64,000 nt of DNA from Halanaerobium sp. MA284_MarDTE_T2 (GCF_003337245.1 NZ_QPJE01000008.1:24933-88932); one strand, 5' to 3'; counted from the stretch's first letter, positions 35,338 through 44,403 are shown. Numbers and translations: made by a program. Notes: generated from the sequence alone by a model not told the origin.

Positions 35338-36888
35338 TTATAATGGAATATTTCCATGCCTTTTATCAGGATAATCTTCTCTTTTATTTATCAGCATTTC
35401 CAATCCATTTATTATTTTAGCTCTGGTCTCTTTCATTTCTATAACATCATTTATCATACCTCTACCTGCAGCTACATATGGATTAGCAAAATTGGAGCGG
35501 TATTCATTTATCTTATCCTGACGAACTTTTTCTGGATCATCTGCAGCAGCAATTTCTTTTCTGTAAATTATGTTTGCTGCTCCCTCTGGTCCCATTACAG
35601 CTATTTCTGCTATCGGCCATGCATATATCAAATCAGCTCTAACTGAACGGCTCCCCATGGCAATATAAGCTCCACCATATGCTTTCCTCATTATGAGAGT
35701 TATTTTTGGTACTGTTGCTTCTGAATATGCATAAAGAATTTTTGCTCCATGTCTTATTATTCCACCATATTCCTGTTCTGTTCCCGGTAAATATCCTGGT
35801 ACATCAACTAGACTTATAATGGGAATATTGAAGCTGTCACAAAATCTGATAAATCTCGATATTTTATCCGAAGCATCGATATCCAGACATCCAGCCAGAT
35901 GCTGAGGCTGGTTTGCAGCAATACCCACACTTCTTCCATTTAAACGTGCAAAGCCAATTACTGCATTTGGAGCATAATATGGCTGTACTTCAAAAAACGA
36001 ACTTTTATCTACGATAATATCTATTACATTTCTTACATCATATGACTTTTTGTTATTATCTTTTACTAGCTCTTTCAGCTCTTCCACCGAACGTCCTGGG
36101 TCATCATCTGTCTCAAATACAGGCGGCTCTTCTTTGTAATTATCAGGTATATATGAAAGCAGCTTTCTTATTTTGGAAAGAACTTCTTCTTCAGAGTTTT
36201 CAATAAAATGTGCAACACCACTTGTCTGGTTGTGGGTCATTGCTCCACCCAGGTCTTCAGCTGAAACTTCTTCCCCTGTAACAGATTTAATTACCCCCGG
36301 CCCAGTTATAAACATATGGCTTGTCTGGTCTACCATAAAGATAAAATCTGTGATGGCTGGAGAATATACTGCTCCACCTGCACATGGACCTAAAATAGCA
36401 GAAATCTGTGGAATACGTCCTGAAGCCTGTGTGTTGCGGTAAAACACCTCTCCATATCCGTCCAGGGCATCTACACCTTCATTGATTCTGGCTCCACCTG
36501 AATCATTTAATCCTATTACTGGTGCACCATTTTTCATGGCCAGGTCCATAACAGTCTGAATTTTTTTGGAATGAGCTTCACCCAGCGAACCACCCATTAC
36601 AGTAAAATCCTGGGCAAAAACATAAACAAGGCGCTCATCGATTGTACCATATCCTACTACAACACCCTCACCTGGCACATCTTTTTCGTCCATTCCCAGG
36701 GAAGTACTTCTGTTTTCTATAAACATATCAAGCTCATTAAAACTGCCGTCATCAAGCAGATATTCTATTCTTTCTCTGGCGGTTTTTTTACCTTTTTTGT
36801 GCTGTTTTTCTATTCTTTTTTCACCACCACCAAGTTTTATTTTTTCTTTTTTCTGCCTCAGCTCTTTTTCTTTCTCATTAACTGACAT
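35338..36888 (-). CDS. mmdA: Methylmalonyl-CoA decarboxylase alpha subunit (carboxyltransferase, MmdA)
   Basis: 516 aa, acyl-CoA carboxyltransferase fold in two halves: GVVVGYGTIDERLVYVFAQDFTV and GGSLGEAHSKK in the first; FDIxxSD-like DIDASDKISRF, VDVPGYLPGTEQEYGGIIRHGAK and AYGGAYIAMGS in the second. It moves the carboxyl of (S)-methylmalonyl-CoA to biotin. The same fold serves in propionyl-CoA carboxylase, but the accompanying MmdB/C/D genes and lack of a biotin carboxylase here point to the sodium pump. It shares one base with the epimerase gene. Confidence 0.94.
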   Translation of the reverse strand: MSVNEKEKELRQKKEKIKLGGGEKRIEKQHKKGKKTARERIEYLLDDGSFNELDMFIENRSTSLGMDEKDVPGEGVVVGYGTIDERLVYVFAQDFTVMGGSLGEAHSKKIQTVMDLAMKNGAPVIGLNDSGGARINEGVDALDGYGEVFYRNTQASGRIPQISAILGPCAGGAVYSPAITDFIFMVDQTSHMFITGPGVIKSVTGEEVSAEDLGGAMTHNQTSGVAHFIENSEEEVLSKIRKLLSYIPDNYKEEPPVFETDDDPGRSVEELKELVKDNNKKSYDVRNVIDIIVDKSSFFEVQPYYAPNAVIGFARLNGRSVGIAANQPQHLAGCLDIDASDKISRFIRFCDSFNIPIISLVDVPGYLPGTEQEYGGIIRHGAKILYAYSEATVPKITLIMRKAYGGAYIAMGSRSVRADLIYAWPIAEIAVMGPEGAANIIYRKEIAAADDPEKVRQDKINEYRSNFANPYVAAGRGMINDVIEMKETRAKIINGLEMLINKREDYPDKRHGNIPL

Positions 36889-37307
36889 TACTTGTCCTCC
36901 TCATCCAGTGGTTCACATAATTCAAGCAAAACTCCATTTGTTGTTTTGGGATGAACAAAAATGATTTTCATATTATCTGCACCTTTGGTAGGTTTATCAC
37001 CAATAAATCTGGCCCCTTTTTCTTTCATATCTCCAATTTTAGCTTCAATATCTTCCACTAAAACGGCCATATGATGAATACCTTCACTTCTTTTATCAAT
37101 GAATTTTGCAATTGGGCTTTCACTATTTAGAGGTTCAAGTAATTCTATTTTTGTTTCTCCCAGCTGAAAGAAAGCAATATTAACTCCCTGGTCTTCAACT
37201 GTTTCTACAGCCATTTTTTTAAGACCAAGTATATTTTCATAAAAATTCATTGTTTTTTCCAGATCTTTCACAGCAATACCAATGTGTTCTATTTTTTTGG
37301 TATTCAA
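36888..37307 (-). CDS. mce: Methylmalonyl-CoA epimerase
   Basis: 139 aa, a vicinal-oxygen-chelate fold protein. IEHIGIAVKDLEKTMNFY opens the first module, and EGIHHMAVLVEDIE opens the second; His and Glu metal ligands are in place (HIGIAV, ELLEPL, HHMAVL, LLELCEP). It interconverts the R and S forms of methylmalonyl-CoA, linking the mutase to the decarboxylase. It directly follows meaB. Confidence 0.95.
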   Translation of the reverse strand: MNTKKIEHIGIAVKDLEKTMNFYENILGLKKMAVETVEDQGVNIAFFQLGETKIELLEPLNSESPIAKFIDKRSEGIHHMAVLVEDIEAKIGDMKEKGARFIGDKPTKGADNMKIIFVHPKTTNGVLLELCEPLDEEDK

Positions 37308-37322
37308 TTTAATACCTCCTTT

Positions 37323-38282
37323 TTATTCGGGAAGTCTATTTTTTAAAAGCTCTTCAGCCGCCGTATAAGGATCTTCAGACAGGTCTCTAATTGCCTTTAA
37401 TTTTTCACTGAAGTGTTCGGAATTTTCGATAGGTTTAATGATCTTAGCCAGAACCCTCTCTTCCATTAAGTTGATCAATTGGCGCCTCATAACTTCATGA
37501 CGATTTTCTTTTAACTGTCCATCATTTTGAAGATATTCTTTATGATCATTAATCTTTTCAACAAGTTCAGCTATCCCTTTATTTTCAGTAGCAGTTGTTT
37601 TTACAATTGGAATCGTCCATTTTTCTCCCTCTTTATGAGTTAATCTCACCATCTGTTCTAAAGTAAGCTCCATTTTTATGACAGAAGGGCGGTCAGATTT
37701 ATTAAGCACAAAAATATCTCCTACTTCCATTAATCCGGCCTTAAATGTCTGAATATCATCTCCTGCTTCAGGAACTGTCACAACTAAAGTAGTATCTGCA
37801 AGATCAACAATATCTACCTCATTCTGACCTACCCCAACTGTTTCTATCAATATGTAATCATAACCTGCATAAGACAGAAGCAGTACTGTATCATATATAG
37901 CTGGATTTAATCCCCCAAGAGTTCCTCGTGTACCCATACTTCTTATAAAAACTCCTTTATCTGCAGCTACATTATCCATACGGATTCTGTCACCTAAAAG
38001 AGCTCCACCACTAAATTGGCTTGTAGGATCTATAGCTATAATGGCAACTTTTAATCCCTGTTTCCGCCAGTGTAAAACTATTTTATCTGTCAGTGTGCTC
38101 TTTCCAGAACCTGGAGGTCCGGTAATACCAACAAGATAGGAGATTTCTGCACTTCCATAAAGTTCCTTGAGAAGGGCAAAACCTTTATCTCTATCATTTT
38201 CTATAAGAGAGATGGCACGTGCAATATGTTTTTCTTCTCCAGCTTTTATACCTTCAATCATCTCCTGTAAAGACTGCATCAT
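37323..38282 (-). CDS. meaB: Methylmalonyl-CoA mutase-associated GTPase MeaB
   Basis: About 319 aa, a G3E-type P-loop GTPase. Walker A is GPPGSGKST, the switch region IETVGVGQNEVDI and the base-recognition motif LNKSD are present. MeaB guards loading and repair of adenosylcobalamin in the mutase. GGAGG lies five bases before the first of two consecutive ATGs; I used 38282. The gene sits just behind the B12-binding subunit, as expected. Confidence 0.95.
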   Translation of the reverse strand: MMQSLQEMIEGIKAGEEKHIARAISLIENDRDKGFALLKELYGSAEISYLVGITGPPGSGKSTLTDKIVLHWRKQGLKVAIIAIDPTSQFSGGALLGDRIRMDNVAADKGVFIRSMGTRGTLGGLNPAIYDTVLLLSYAGYDYILIETVGVGQNEVDIVDLADTTLVVTVPEAGDDIQTFKAGLMEVGDIFVLNKSDRPSVIKMELTLEQMVRLTHKEGEKWTIPIVKTTATENKGIAELVEKINDHKEYLQNDGQLKENRHEVMRRQLINLMEERVLAKIIKPIENSEHFSEKLKAIRDLSEDPYTAAEELLKNRLPE

Positions 38283-38294
38283 ATTATCCTCCAA

Positions 38295-38690
38295 TTATTT
38301 TGCTCTTTCTTCAATAAAGTCAACAATTTTCTGAATAGGGGTTCCTGGTGTAAAGATACCATCAATACCCAGTTCTGTAAGATATTCATGATCTTCTTCT
38401 GGAATAATGCCGCCAGCAATAACAAGTACATCTTCAAAATTTTCTTTTTTGAGAAGCTCCATTACACTCTTAAATAGATGGTTATGTGCTCCAGAGAGAA
38501 TACTCATTCCAATTACATCCACATCTTCCTGAATCGCAGCTCTAACAATATCTTCAGGAGTGTTTCTGAGTCCGGTATAAACAACTTCCATACCAGCTTC
38601 AATCAGCCCCCGGGCAATTACTTTTGCACCTCTGTCATGTCCATCCAGACCTGGTTTTGCAATAAGTACTTTAATCTTTTCTTTAGCCAT
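38295..38690 (-). CDS. mcmA2: Methylmalonyl-CoA mutase, B12-binding subunit
   Basis: 131 aa, a complete cobalamin-binding domain with the base-off signature GLDGHDRGAK (DxHxxG; His ligates cobalt), MSILSGAHN and VIAGGIIPEEDHEYL. It associates with the catalytic subunit encoded 8 kb downstream in the same transcription direction. It is the first gene of the enzyme operon, preceded by a promoter with a GntR-type operator. Confidence 0.95.
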   Translation of the reverse strand: MAKEKIKVLIAKPGLDGHDRGAKVIARGLIEAGMEVVYTGLRNTPEDIVRAAIQEDVDVIGMSILSGAHNHLFKSVMELLKKENFEDVLVIAGGIIPEEDHEYLTELGIDGIFTPGTPIQKIVDFIEERAK

Positions 38691-38717
38691 AATGATCCTC
38701 CTTTCCCTCTTTGAATA

Positions 38718-38762
38718 ATTGTATACAATGATATTTATAAAAAAACACAGCTAAGGAGTAAA
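38718..38762 (-). promoter_or_regulatory. Promoter of the mcm/mmd operon with GntR-type operator
   Basis: On the minus strand TTTACT, a 17-bp spacer and TATAAA, then ATTGTATACAAT (38718-38729), a perfect 12-bp palindrome. The TATAA..ATCATTGTA arrangement is shared with the transporter promoter at 42353. Binding there would block transcription start. Confidence 0.82.
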
Positions 38763-38798
38763 ATCAGCTTCTGCCAAATTCACTCCCTTTAAACTATT

Positions 38799-40721
38799 TT
38801 ATCCTGTAACTTCCTCAATCTTATTATAAGGAAAAAACTTCTGAAATGCAATAACTCCTGCAAAAATAGCAAATCCCAGTAAATCAGTTGGCCCACCTGG
38901 TTTAATAAGAAGCAGAGCAGAACCCAGCATAAATATCCTCTGGAGTATATTGCTTTTTCGCAAAAACCAGCCTTCATTTGCAGATGCAAGTGCAATAACT
39001 CCAACAAGTGCTGTTAAAGTAACAGTAATTATTCCCATTGGTGTGCTGTTTAATCCCAATAAAGCAGGACTTAAAACAAACATATATGGAATTAAAAAAC
39101 CTGCTGAAGCCATTTTAAATGCCTGATAACCAGTTTTGTTAATATCTCCTCCGGAAATACCTGCCGCAGCAAAAGCAGCCAGTGCAACTGGAGGTGTAAC
39201 ATTAGCCATCATAGCGAAATAGAAAACAAAGAAGTGTGCAACCATTGGTTGAATCCCAAGTTCTCCCAGGGCTGGTGCAGCCATTGTAGCCGTGAGTATA
39301 TATGCTGGAATTGAAGGCATACCAAGTCCAAGTATAATACAGGCAATCATTGTAAAGAAGAGAGTTAATAATAAGTTTCCACCTGACCAGCTAATTATAG
39401 CTCCAGCAAGTTTGGAACCAAAACCTGTTCTGGTAGAAACACCAACAATAATACCAACCACAGCTGTTGCGATAGCAACTCCAAGAGCATTTAAAACACC
39501 TATTTTTAATGCTTCCATAATTTTCATTGGTGTCATTCTGGTTTCTTTTTTAAACCAGCTTACTACTATAGTAGAAACAATAGCAAAGAAAGCTGAATAA
39601 GTAGGAGTATAGCCATTAACAAGAAAATAAACAAGTATAATTAAAGGAATAAATAAATAACTTTTTTCAACAAGCAATTTCTTTAGATTTGGAACCTCAT
39701 CTGCATCCATCCCTCTTAAATTCTTTTTAGATGCTCTAAAATAAACCATTGTTACTGCAGCAATATAATAAAGCAGTGCCGGAATAATAGCAGCATAAAC
39801 AATATTTATGTACTTTATCCCAAGTGTCTCTGCCATAATAAATGCAGCTGCACCCATAACCGGCGGCAAAAATTGCCCTCCACAGGAAGCTGCAGCTTCA
39901 ACACCACCAGCAAATTCAGAAGAATATCCTATTCTCTTCATAAGTGGGATTGTAAAAGCTCCAGTAGTTACAACATTTGCAACTGCTGCTCCATTGATAG
40001 ATCCCATAAGACCACTGGAAATAACAGCAACCTGAGCAGGACCCCCTTTACTCTTACCAGCAATCGCAATCGCAAGGTCATTAAAAAAGTCTCCCACACC
40101 AGACTTAAGCAAAAATGCTCCAAAGATAATAAATAAAATCAAATACTGTGCTGAAACACCAACAGCAATACCATAAATACCTTCAGTTGTAAGGTACATA
40201 TACTCCATGATTTCACGGAAGGCAAAACCTCTATGTGCCAGTCTCCCTGTCAGCAAATTTCCATACATAGAATAAATCAAAAAAACCACGGCAATAGATG
40301 GCAGTACATTACCCATTACTCTTCTGGCACCTTCAATTACCAAAAGCAGTGTGATTGTTGCTACAACAATATCTGTGTCCGTCGGCATCCCGGCACGCCA
40401 GACAAGTTCCATATAATTACTAGAAATATAATATATTGAATAAAAACTAAGCCCTACTAAAACAATATCAATTATTTTTACATATAATTTTTTGCTTTTA
40501 TTAAATGGATATAATATAAAAATCAAAATTAAAACTACACCAACATGAATTGCCCTGTGTTTTAAAGCCACAGGTGTTCCAAATCTTGAGGTGTATAGAT
40601 GATAAAGAGCCAATCCAACAGCAATAACTGTAACTAAAATATTGGTATATTTATTTAAGTCTCTTTTTTTGGAATCTTTATCAATTTGTTTCTGTCTTTT
40701 ATCTTTTTTAATATCAGACAT
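38799..40721 (-). CDS. TAXI-type TRAP transporter permease (fused small and large membrane subunits)
   Basis: 640 aa. The N-terminal part has about four helices (DctQ-like) joined to the large DctM-like domain with GLMGSINGAAVANVVTTGAFTIPLMKRIGY, which is diagnostic of the 4TM/12TM fused permeases used with TAXI binding proteins. Later conserved stretches are GLGMPSIPAYI and MANVTPPVALAAFAAAGI. It imports an organic acid using the Na+ gradient. DUF1850 and the TAXI receptor lie upstream in the same transcript. Confidence 0.95.
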   Translation of the reverse strand: MSDIKKDKRQKQIDKDSKKRDLNKYTNILVTVIAVGLALYHLYTSRFGTPVALKHRAIHVGVVLILIFILYPFNKSKKLYVKIIDIVLVGLSFYSIYYISSNYMELVWRAGMPTDTDIVVATITLLLVIEGARRVMGNVLPSIAVVFLIYSMYGNLLTGRLAHRGFAFREIMEYMYLTTEGIYGIAVGVSAQYLILFIIFGAFLLKSGVGDFFNDLAIAIAGKSKGGPAQVAVISSGLMGSINGAAVANVVTTGAFTIPLMKRIGYSSEFAGGVEAAASCGGQFLPPVMGAAAFIMAETLGIKYINIVYAAIIPALLYYIAAVTMVYFRASKKNLRGMDADEVPNLKKLLVEKSYLFIPLIILVYFLVNGYTPTYSAFFAIVSTIVVSWFKKETRMTPMKIMEALKIGVLNALGVAIATAVVGIIVGVSTRTGFGSKLAGAIISWSGGNLLLTLFFTMIACIILGLGMPSIPAYILTATMAAPALGELGIQPMVAHFFVFYFAMMANVTPPVALAAFAAAGISGGDINKTGYQAFKMASAGFLIPYMFVLSPALLGLNSTPMGIITVTLTALVGVIALASANEGWFLRKSNILQRIFMLGSALLLIKPGGPTDLLGFAIFAGVIAFQKFFPYNKIEEVTG

Positions 40722-40748
40722 ATTTCCCCTCCTTAATTATCGCAAAAC

Positions 40749-41219
40749 TTATTTACTTAATTCAAATTTTATTTTAGCCCAGTTTTCGCTTAGTTCAACT
40801 AAATTTATTTTTTCATCATTTATAATTAAATAATGAGGAGATATAGACGAAACTATATAATCTAATGTTTTATATTTAATATCTACACTATCATAGATAA
40901 AATAACCATCTTTTATCTCAAATTCCCAGTCATCTGGCAAAACTGATGGAACACCAGGGCCAGTTGATGGCACTCTTATTTCTCTCAAGATCATTTCCCC
41001 ATCTTCACTTACTTCAAATAAGTCATCCCAGGGTTCTAATTCACTTGAATGTATAAAAGTAACAATAAATTCAGAACCTACTTTAACTGGTATATTCATT
41101 AAGACTTCCCCTGAACCTTCAGTTAATCTAAGATGATAATCTGACTCAGCAGAAATATTTAAGCTAAATAGTACTGTTATAATAATTGCTATAAAGATAA
41201 TATTACGTTTTTTAAACAT
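40749..41219 (-). CDS. DUF1850 protein of the TAXI-TRAP operon
   Basis: 156 aa with a signal peptide (about residues 1-24, ending NISAES). VTFIHSSELEPWDDLFEV and STGPGVPSVLPD match DUF1850, a small secreted domain that accompanies TAXI-TRAP genes in many bacteria. Its role is unknown; a periplasmic accessory to the receptor is the natural guess. It lies between the receptor and permease genes. Confidence 0.85.
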   Translation of the reverse strand: MFKKRNIIFIAIIITVLFSLNISAESDYHLRLTEGSGEVLMNIPVKVGSEFIVTFIHSSELEPWDDLFEVSEDGEMILREIRVPSTGPGVPSVLPDDWEFEIKDGYFIYDSVDIKYKTLDYIVSSISPHYLIINDEKINLVELSENWAKIKFELSK

Positions 41220-41230
41220 ATTAATTTAAA

Positions 41231-41253
41231 GTGGGACGGCACTGCCATCCCAC
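41231..41253 (-). promoter_or_regulatory. Intercistronic hairpin after the TAXI receptor gene
   Basis: On the minus strand GTGGGATGGCA and TGCCGTCCCAC form a long GC-rich stem without a U-run. As with dppA and tctC, it follows the binding-protein gene and may raise its message level over the downstream genes. Confidence 0.6.
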
Positions 41254-41267
41254 CTGTATCCTCCTTT

Positions 41268-42236
41268 TTATTCTAATAAACCTTTTTCTTTATAGAATTT
41301 CTCTACACCTGGGTGTAGGTCAAGGGTCATTCCTTCTAATGCACCTTCTAATGTAATCATTTTGGCAGCATTGTGATATCCATAAAGTTTATCCAGGTTA
41401 TTGAACATAACAGATACTAAATCATATACAACATCTTTGTCAAGATCTTTATTAACTAACATATAGTTTTTAAGACCTAGAGTTTTTACATCTCTATTGA
41501 CACCTTTATATGTTCCAGCAGGAATAGCTGTAGAAACATAAACAGGGAAACTCTCTCTCATCTTATTTACTGTTTCTTCACTAATTGTAACAATATCGAT
41601 ATCCTGAGTTGTTGCTAATTCTGTAATAGAAGCAATTGGAAGTCCACCAGTCAGGAATGCAGCATCGATATTTCTATTAGAAAGCTGTTCACATGATTCT
41701 GCATAACTTAAAAAGTCAGCTTTACCTAAATCATCATAATCCATACCCCGAGCAGCAAGAATTCTTCTTGCATTCAGTTCAGTACCACTACCAGGAGCAC
41801 CAACTCCTACACGCTTACCTTTCAGATCAGCAATTGTTTTAATACCACTACCTTTTGTAGTAATTACCTGAACAAAGTTAGTATGTGCGGAAGCAAAACC
41901 TCTTACATTTTTAAGCGGCTGACCTTCAAACATAAGAAGACCTTCTTTACCATAGTAACAAACATCACTCATGGCAAAAGCCAATTCAGCTTTATTTTCG
42001 TTGACCATTCTATTATTAATTACTGAAGCACCTGTAGAAGCAACTGATACATTAATACCATCAATATTGCTGTTCCAGATTTCAGAAAGACCAGTAGCAA
42101 TTGTGTGATATGGTCCACCTGTACCACCAGTAGCAATTGTTAACTGAAGATCCTGAGCCTGTGCTGTAAGAGCAAATAGCAAAATAAAAAGTGTCATTGA
42201 AAGTACGATAACTTTAAAATTAGTATTTTTAAACAT
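41268..42236 (-). CDS. TAXI family TRAP transporter solute-binding protein
   Basis: 322 aa with a signal peptide (about residues 1-27, AQAQ end). The TAXI hallmark TIATGGTGGPYHTIATGL starts the mature protein; SDVCYYGKEG and GAPGSGTELNARRILAA follow. TAXI receptors deliver dicarboxylates or related acids to fused TRAP permeases; glutamate and 2-oxoglutarate are known or suspected ligands elsewhere (from memory). 2-oxoglutarate or a precursor is the best guess here, because Kor and mutase genes follow in the same regulon. Confidence 0.94.
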   Translation of the reverse strand: MFKNTNFKVIVLSMTLFILLFALTAQAQDLQLTIATGGTGGPYHTIATGLSEIWNSNIDGINVSVASTGASVINNRMVNENKAELAFAMSDVCYYGKEGLLMFEGQPLKNVRGFASAHTNFVQVITTKGSGIKTIADLKGKRVGVGAPGSGTELNARRILAARGMDYDDLGKADFLSYAESCEQLSNRNIDAAFLTGGLPIASITELATTQDIDIVTISEETVNKMRESFPVYVSTAIPAGTYKGVNRDVKTLGLKNYMLVNKDLDKDVVYDLVSVMFNNLDKLYGYHNAAKMITLEGALEGMTLDLHPGVEKFYKEKGLLE

Positions 42237-42352
42237 TTTTTTCCTCCTTAGGATTATTGTATATTCATTTTGCCTTTTACGTTAAAAACCTCACCCCTCT
42301 CCTTGTTTTGTAATTTTAGTTTTTCAACTTCATTATAAAGATAATGAAAAGA

Positions 42353-42395
42353 TTTTGTACAATGATATTATAACATCACAGCTATAAAATTGAAA
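42353..42395 (-). promoter_or_regulatory. Promoter of the TAXI-TRAP operon with GntR-like site
   Basis: On the minus strand TTTCAA, a 17-bp spacer and TATAAT, then ATCATTGTACAAAA. The latter is the same element as at 38718 with two bases missing from the palindrome centre. A further half-like site ATTGTATAT lies at 42256-42264. Confidence 0.75.
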
Positions 42396-42529
42396 TAGCA
42401 TTTGACACCGAGCAGCAAAACAAATATACTTCAAACAGTATATTTATTGGAAAATTAATACAATCTTAAATTTTTTAAATATTATAATAATTACACCCGT
42501 CAGTCAAATAAAAGTTTAAATTCATCATT

Positions 42530-43234
42530 CTAATTCAAAAAATCCTTTAAATTAGCTGTTATAATTTTTTCTGCGCGAATTTTGTGATTGAAAGCCAGTT
42601 CTGCCGCTTTTTCTGCCTCACGTTTTTTTATTAGATTAAATATATTCACATGTTCTTCAGAAGCATTTAAAAATCTATCTTTATCTTTAGAAAAAGATAT
42701 ATGAGCATATCTCAAATGCTTACCTTCAATATTTTGCAGTGTACGCAGAAAAAGAGTGTTCCCATAAAGTCTAACAATTTCCATATGAAATTCAACATTA
42801 AGTTCATTATAGCGGTACAGATACTGTTCTGATATGTAGTCATCTCTGCTTCTCTTTTCGCGCTCCAGTCCACTCCTTATTTCACTTACAATTTGCTCCA
42901 TCCTGCTCAGCTGACCCTTTTTCCATTTTTTTGCAACATCTATAATCGCTTTTGCTTCTAAAACTCTTTCTATTTCGTAAATATCCTTTAATTCACTTAT
43001 AGAAAGTTCGCTCACCTTTACTCCACCACTCATATTTCTAGTAACAAACCCCTCAAATTCAAGCATTTTTATTGCTTCTCTCAGAGGTGTTCGACTCACC
43101 TGAAGTTTTTCCAAAATATCCTGTTCTATTAACCTTTCACCAGGCGGCAGATCCATCTTTATAATCGCATACTTTAAAGTCTCATAAACAATATCTGTAG
43201 TTGATCTTCTCTTTTGCTGAATAGGTTCCATCAT
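42530..43234 (-). CDS. GntR-family transcriptional regulator, FadR/FCD subfamily
   Basis: 234 aa. The N-terminal winged helix carries PGERLIEQDILEKLQVSRTPLREAIKMLE; the C-terminal all-helical FCD domain has VEFHMEIVRLYGN and HVNIFNLIKKREAEKA, with His/Asp residues that usually bind metal and a carboxylic acid ligand. Its promoter and those of the transporter and enzyme operons share its likely operator, so it is predicted to control the whole island, sensing the imported acid or an intermediate. Confidence 0.94.
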   Translation of the reverse strand: MMEPIQQKRRSTTDIVYETLKYAIIKMDLPPGERLIEQDILEKLQVSRTPLREAIKMLEFEGFVTRNMSGGVKVSELSISELKDIYEIERVLEAKAIIDVAKKWKKGQLSRMEQIVSEIRSGLEREKRSRDDYISEQYLYRYNELNVEFHMEIVRLYGNTLFLRTLQNIEGKHLRYAHISFSKDKDRFLNASEEHVNIFNLIKKREAEKAAELAFNHKIRAEKIITANLKDFLN

Positions 43235-43296
43235 AAGCCGCCACCTCTCACTATTTTTCTTGTTTTAAAAATATAGGATGATTGAATTCTTGTATT

Positions 43297-43340
43297 GTTG
43301 TATACAATTAAATGCTATCACAAATATTTTTAATTGTCAA
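43297..43340 (-). promoter_or_regulatory. Promoter of the gntR gene with operator
   Basis: On the minus strand TTGACA, a 17-bp spacer and TAGCAT, followed at once by TTAATTGTATACAAC. The core TTGTATACAA (43298-43307) is identical to that at 38719-38728, implying autoregulation. Confidence 0.82.
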
Positions 43341-43446
43341 ATAACTTACAGATTTTACTGCTAATTTAAGAAAAATTTCTACTTAATAAAATTGATGTAA
43401 TATATTTTCTAAAAATTTTATAAAAATTTATGATTTTCAATATAGG

Positions 43447-44121
43447 TTATCTATTTATATCTATTTTTTCTATTTCACCAGTTAAAACATTGATTAACAG
43501 AAGTTTATTTATTAATATATCTGGTTTTTCAAGTACAATTTTTACGGCCTCAACAACCTGATAATTTGCAGTAATAGATACTGCCGGAGATATTACTGCA
43601 GGTTTTTTATCATTTTCAGCACCTGCAAATACATCTTTTAAAAGTGCAGTTTTACCTGGAATAATGTTCATCACCTGGCCAAACCAGCCTTCTATGCCGC
43701 CGTGGATCATCGGAATATTGTTTTCTACTGCAAGCTCTTCTAATATGAAACGGGAAGTAAAATTATCAAACGCATCCATTATTATATCAATATCCTGTAA
43801 TAAATCCAAATTTTTTTTAATTTTTTTCCGGCAGGGTATAATTTCTGTGTCAAGCTCAAAATTATTTAAGAACTCTGCAGCCACATCTACCTTGTATCTG
43901 CCAATATCATTTCTACCATAACAAATCTGACGGTTAAGATTGGAAAGTTCTACCTGGTCATAGTCATATAAATATATTTTATTGATACCCAAACGCTGAA
44001 ACTGAACTGCCTGATTGGTACCAAGTCCACCTGCTCCTGCAATCATTATATTTAAATTTTCAAGCCTTTTTTCTTCTGTTTCTGATAGAATATCTTTCTG
44101 TCTTGCTAGATAATTTTTCAT
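43447..44121 (-). CDS. ThiF/MoeB/HesA family adenylyltransferase
   Basis: 224 aa. The nucleotide-binding loop GAGGLGTNQAVQFQRLG, the LSNLNRQICYG arginine motif and MDAFDNFTSRF belong to the E1-like superfamily, which adenylates the C-terminal Gly-Gly of MoaD/ThiS proteins. It is shorter than MoeB and lacks both CxxC zinc pairs and the rhodanese domain. The MoaD-like gene ends one base before its start codon, so the two form a unit. Confidence 0.9.
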   Translation of the reverse strand: MKNYLARQKDILSETEEKRLENLNIMIAGAGGLGTNQAVQFQRLGINKIYLYDYDQVELSNLNRQICYGRNDIGRYKVDVAAEFLNNFELDTEIIPCRKKIKKNLDLLQDIDIIMDAFDNFTSRFILEELAVENNIPMIHGGIEGWFGQVMNIIPGKTALLKDVFAGAENDKKPAVISPAVSITANYQVVEAVKIVLEKPDILINKLLLINVLTGEIEKIDINR

Positions 44122-44403
44122 TTAACCACCTGCTGCTGGAGGAAATAATGTAACTATATCTCCATCGTTAATTTTAGAATTGAGTTTATCAATATGAAAA
44201 ATATTCTGCCCATTGATTAAGATTATGGAGCCGGGAGTAATAGTTCCTCCCTCCAGCAATTTTTCACTAAAATACCCATCAAAATCCTCGTCGAGCTTCT
44301 TAAGAAGATCTGACACTGTAATGGACGAATTTATTTCATACTCTATTCCAGATGTTTTTAAGTTTAATTTAAATAAAGAGTAAAACTTAACTTTTACAGA
44401 CAT
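44122..44403 (-). CDS. MoaD/ThiS family sulfur-carrier protein
   Basis: 93 aa, beta-grasp fold, ending in FPPAAGG; the terminal Gly-Gly is the thiocarboxylation site. The middle holds the GSIILINGQNI strand typical of MoaD. It supplies sulfur for molybdopterin (or tungstopterin) or a related molecule, with the adjacent ThiF-like enzyme activating it. FdhD upstream supports a Mo/W enzyme context. Confidence 0.9.
   Translation of the reverse strand: MSVKVKFYSLFKLNLKTSGIEYEINSSITVSDLLKKLDEDFDGYFSEKLLEGGTITPGSIILINGQNIFHIDKLNSKINDGDIVTLFPPAAGG

Noticed and set aside
35338..36888. Propionyl-CoA carboxylase beta subunit
   Set aside because: The fold is the same, but the gene is followed by the membrane pump, biotin carrier and anchor subunits and there is no biotin carboxylase, so methylmalonyl-CoA decarboxylase fits better.
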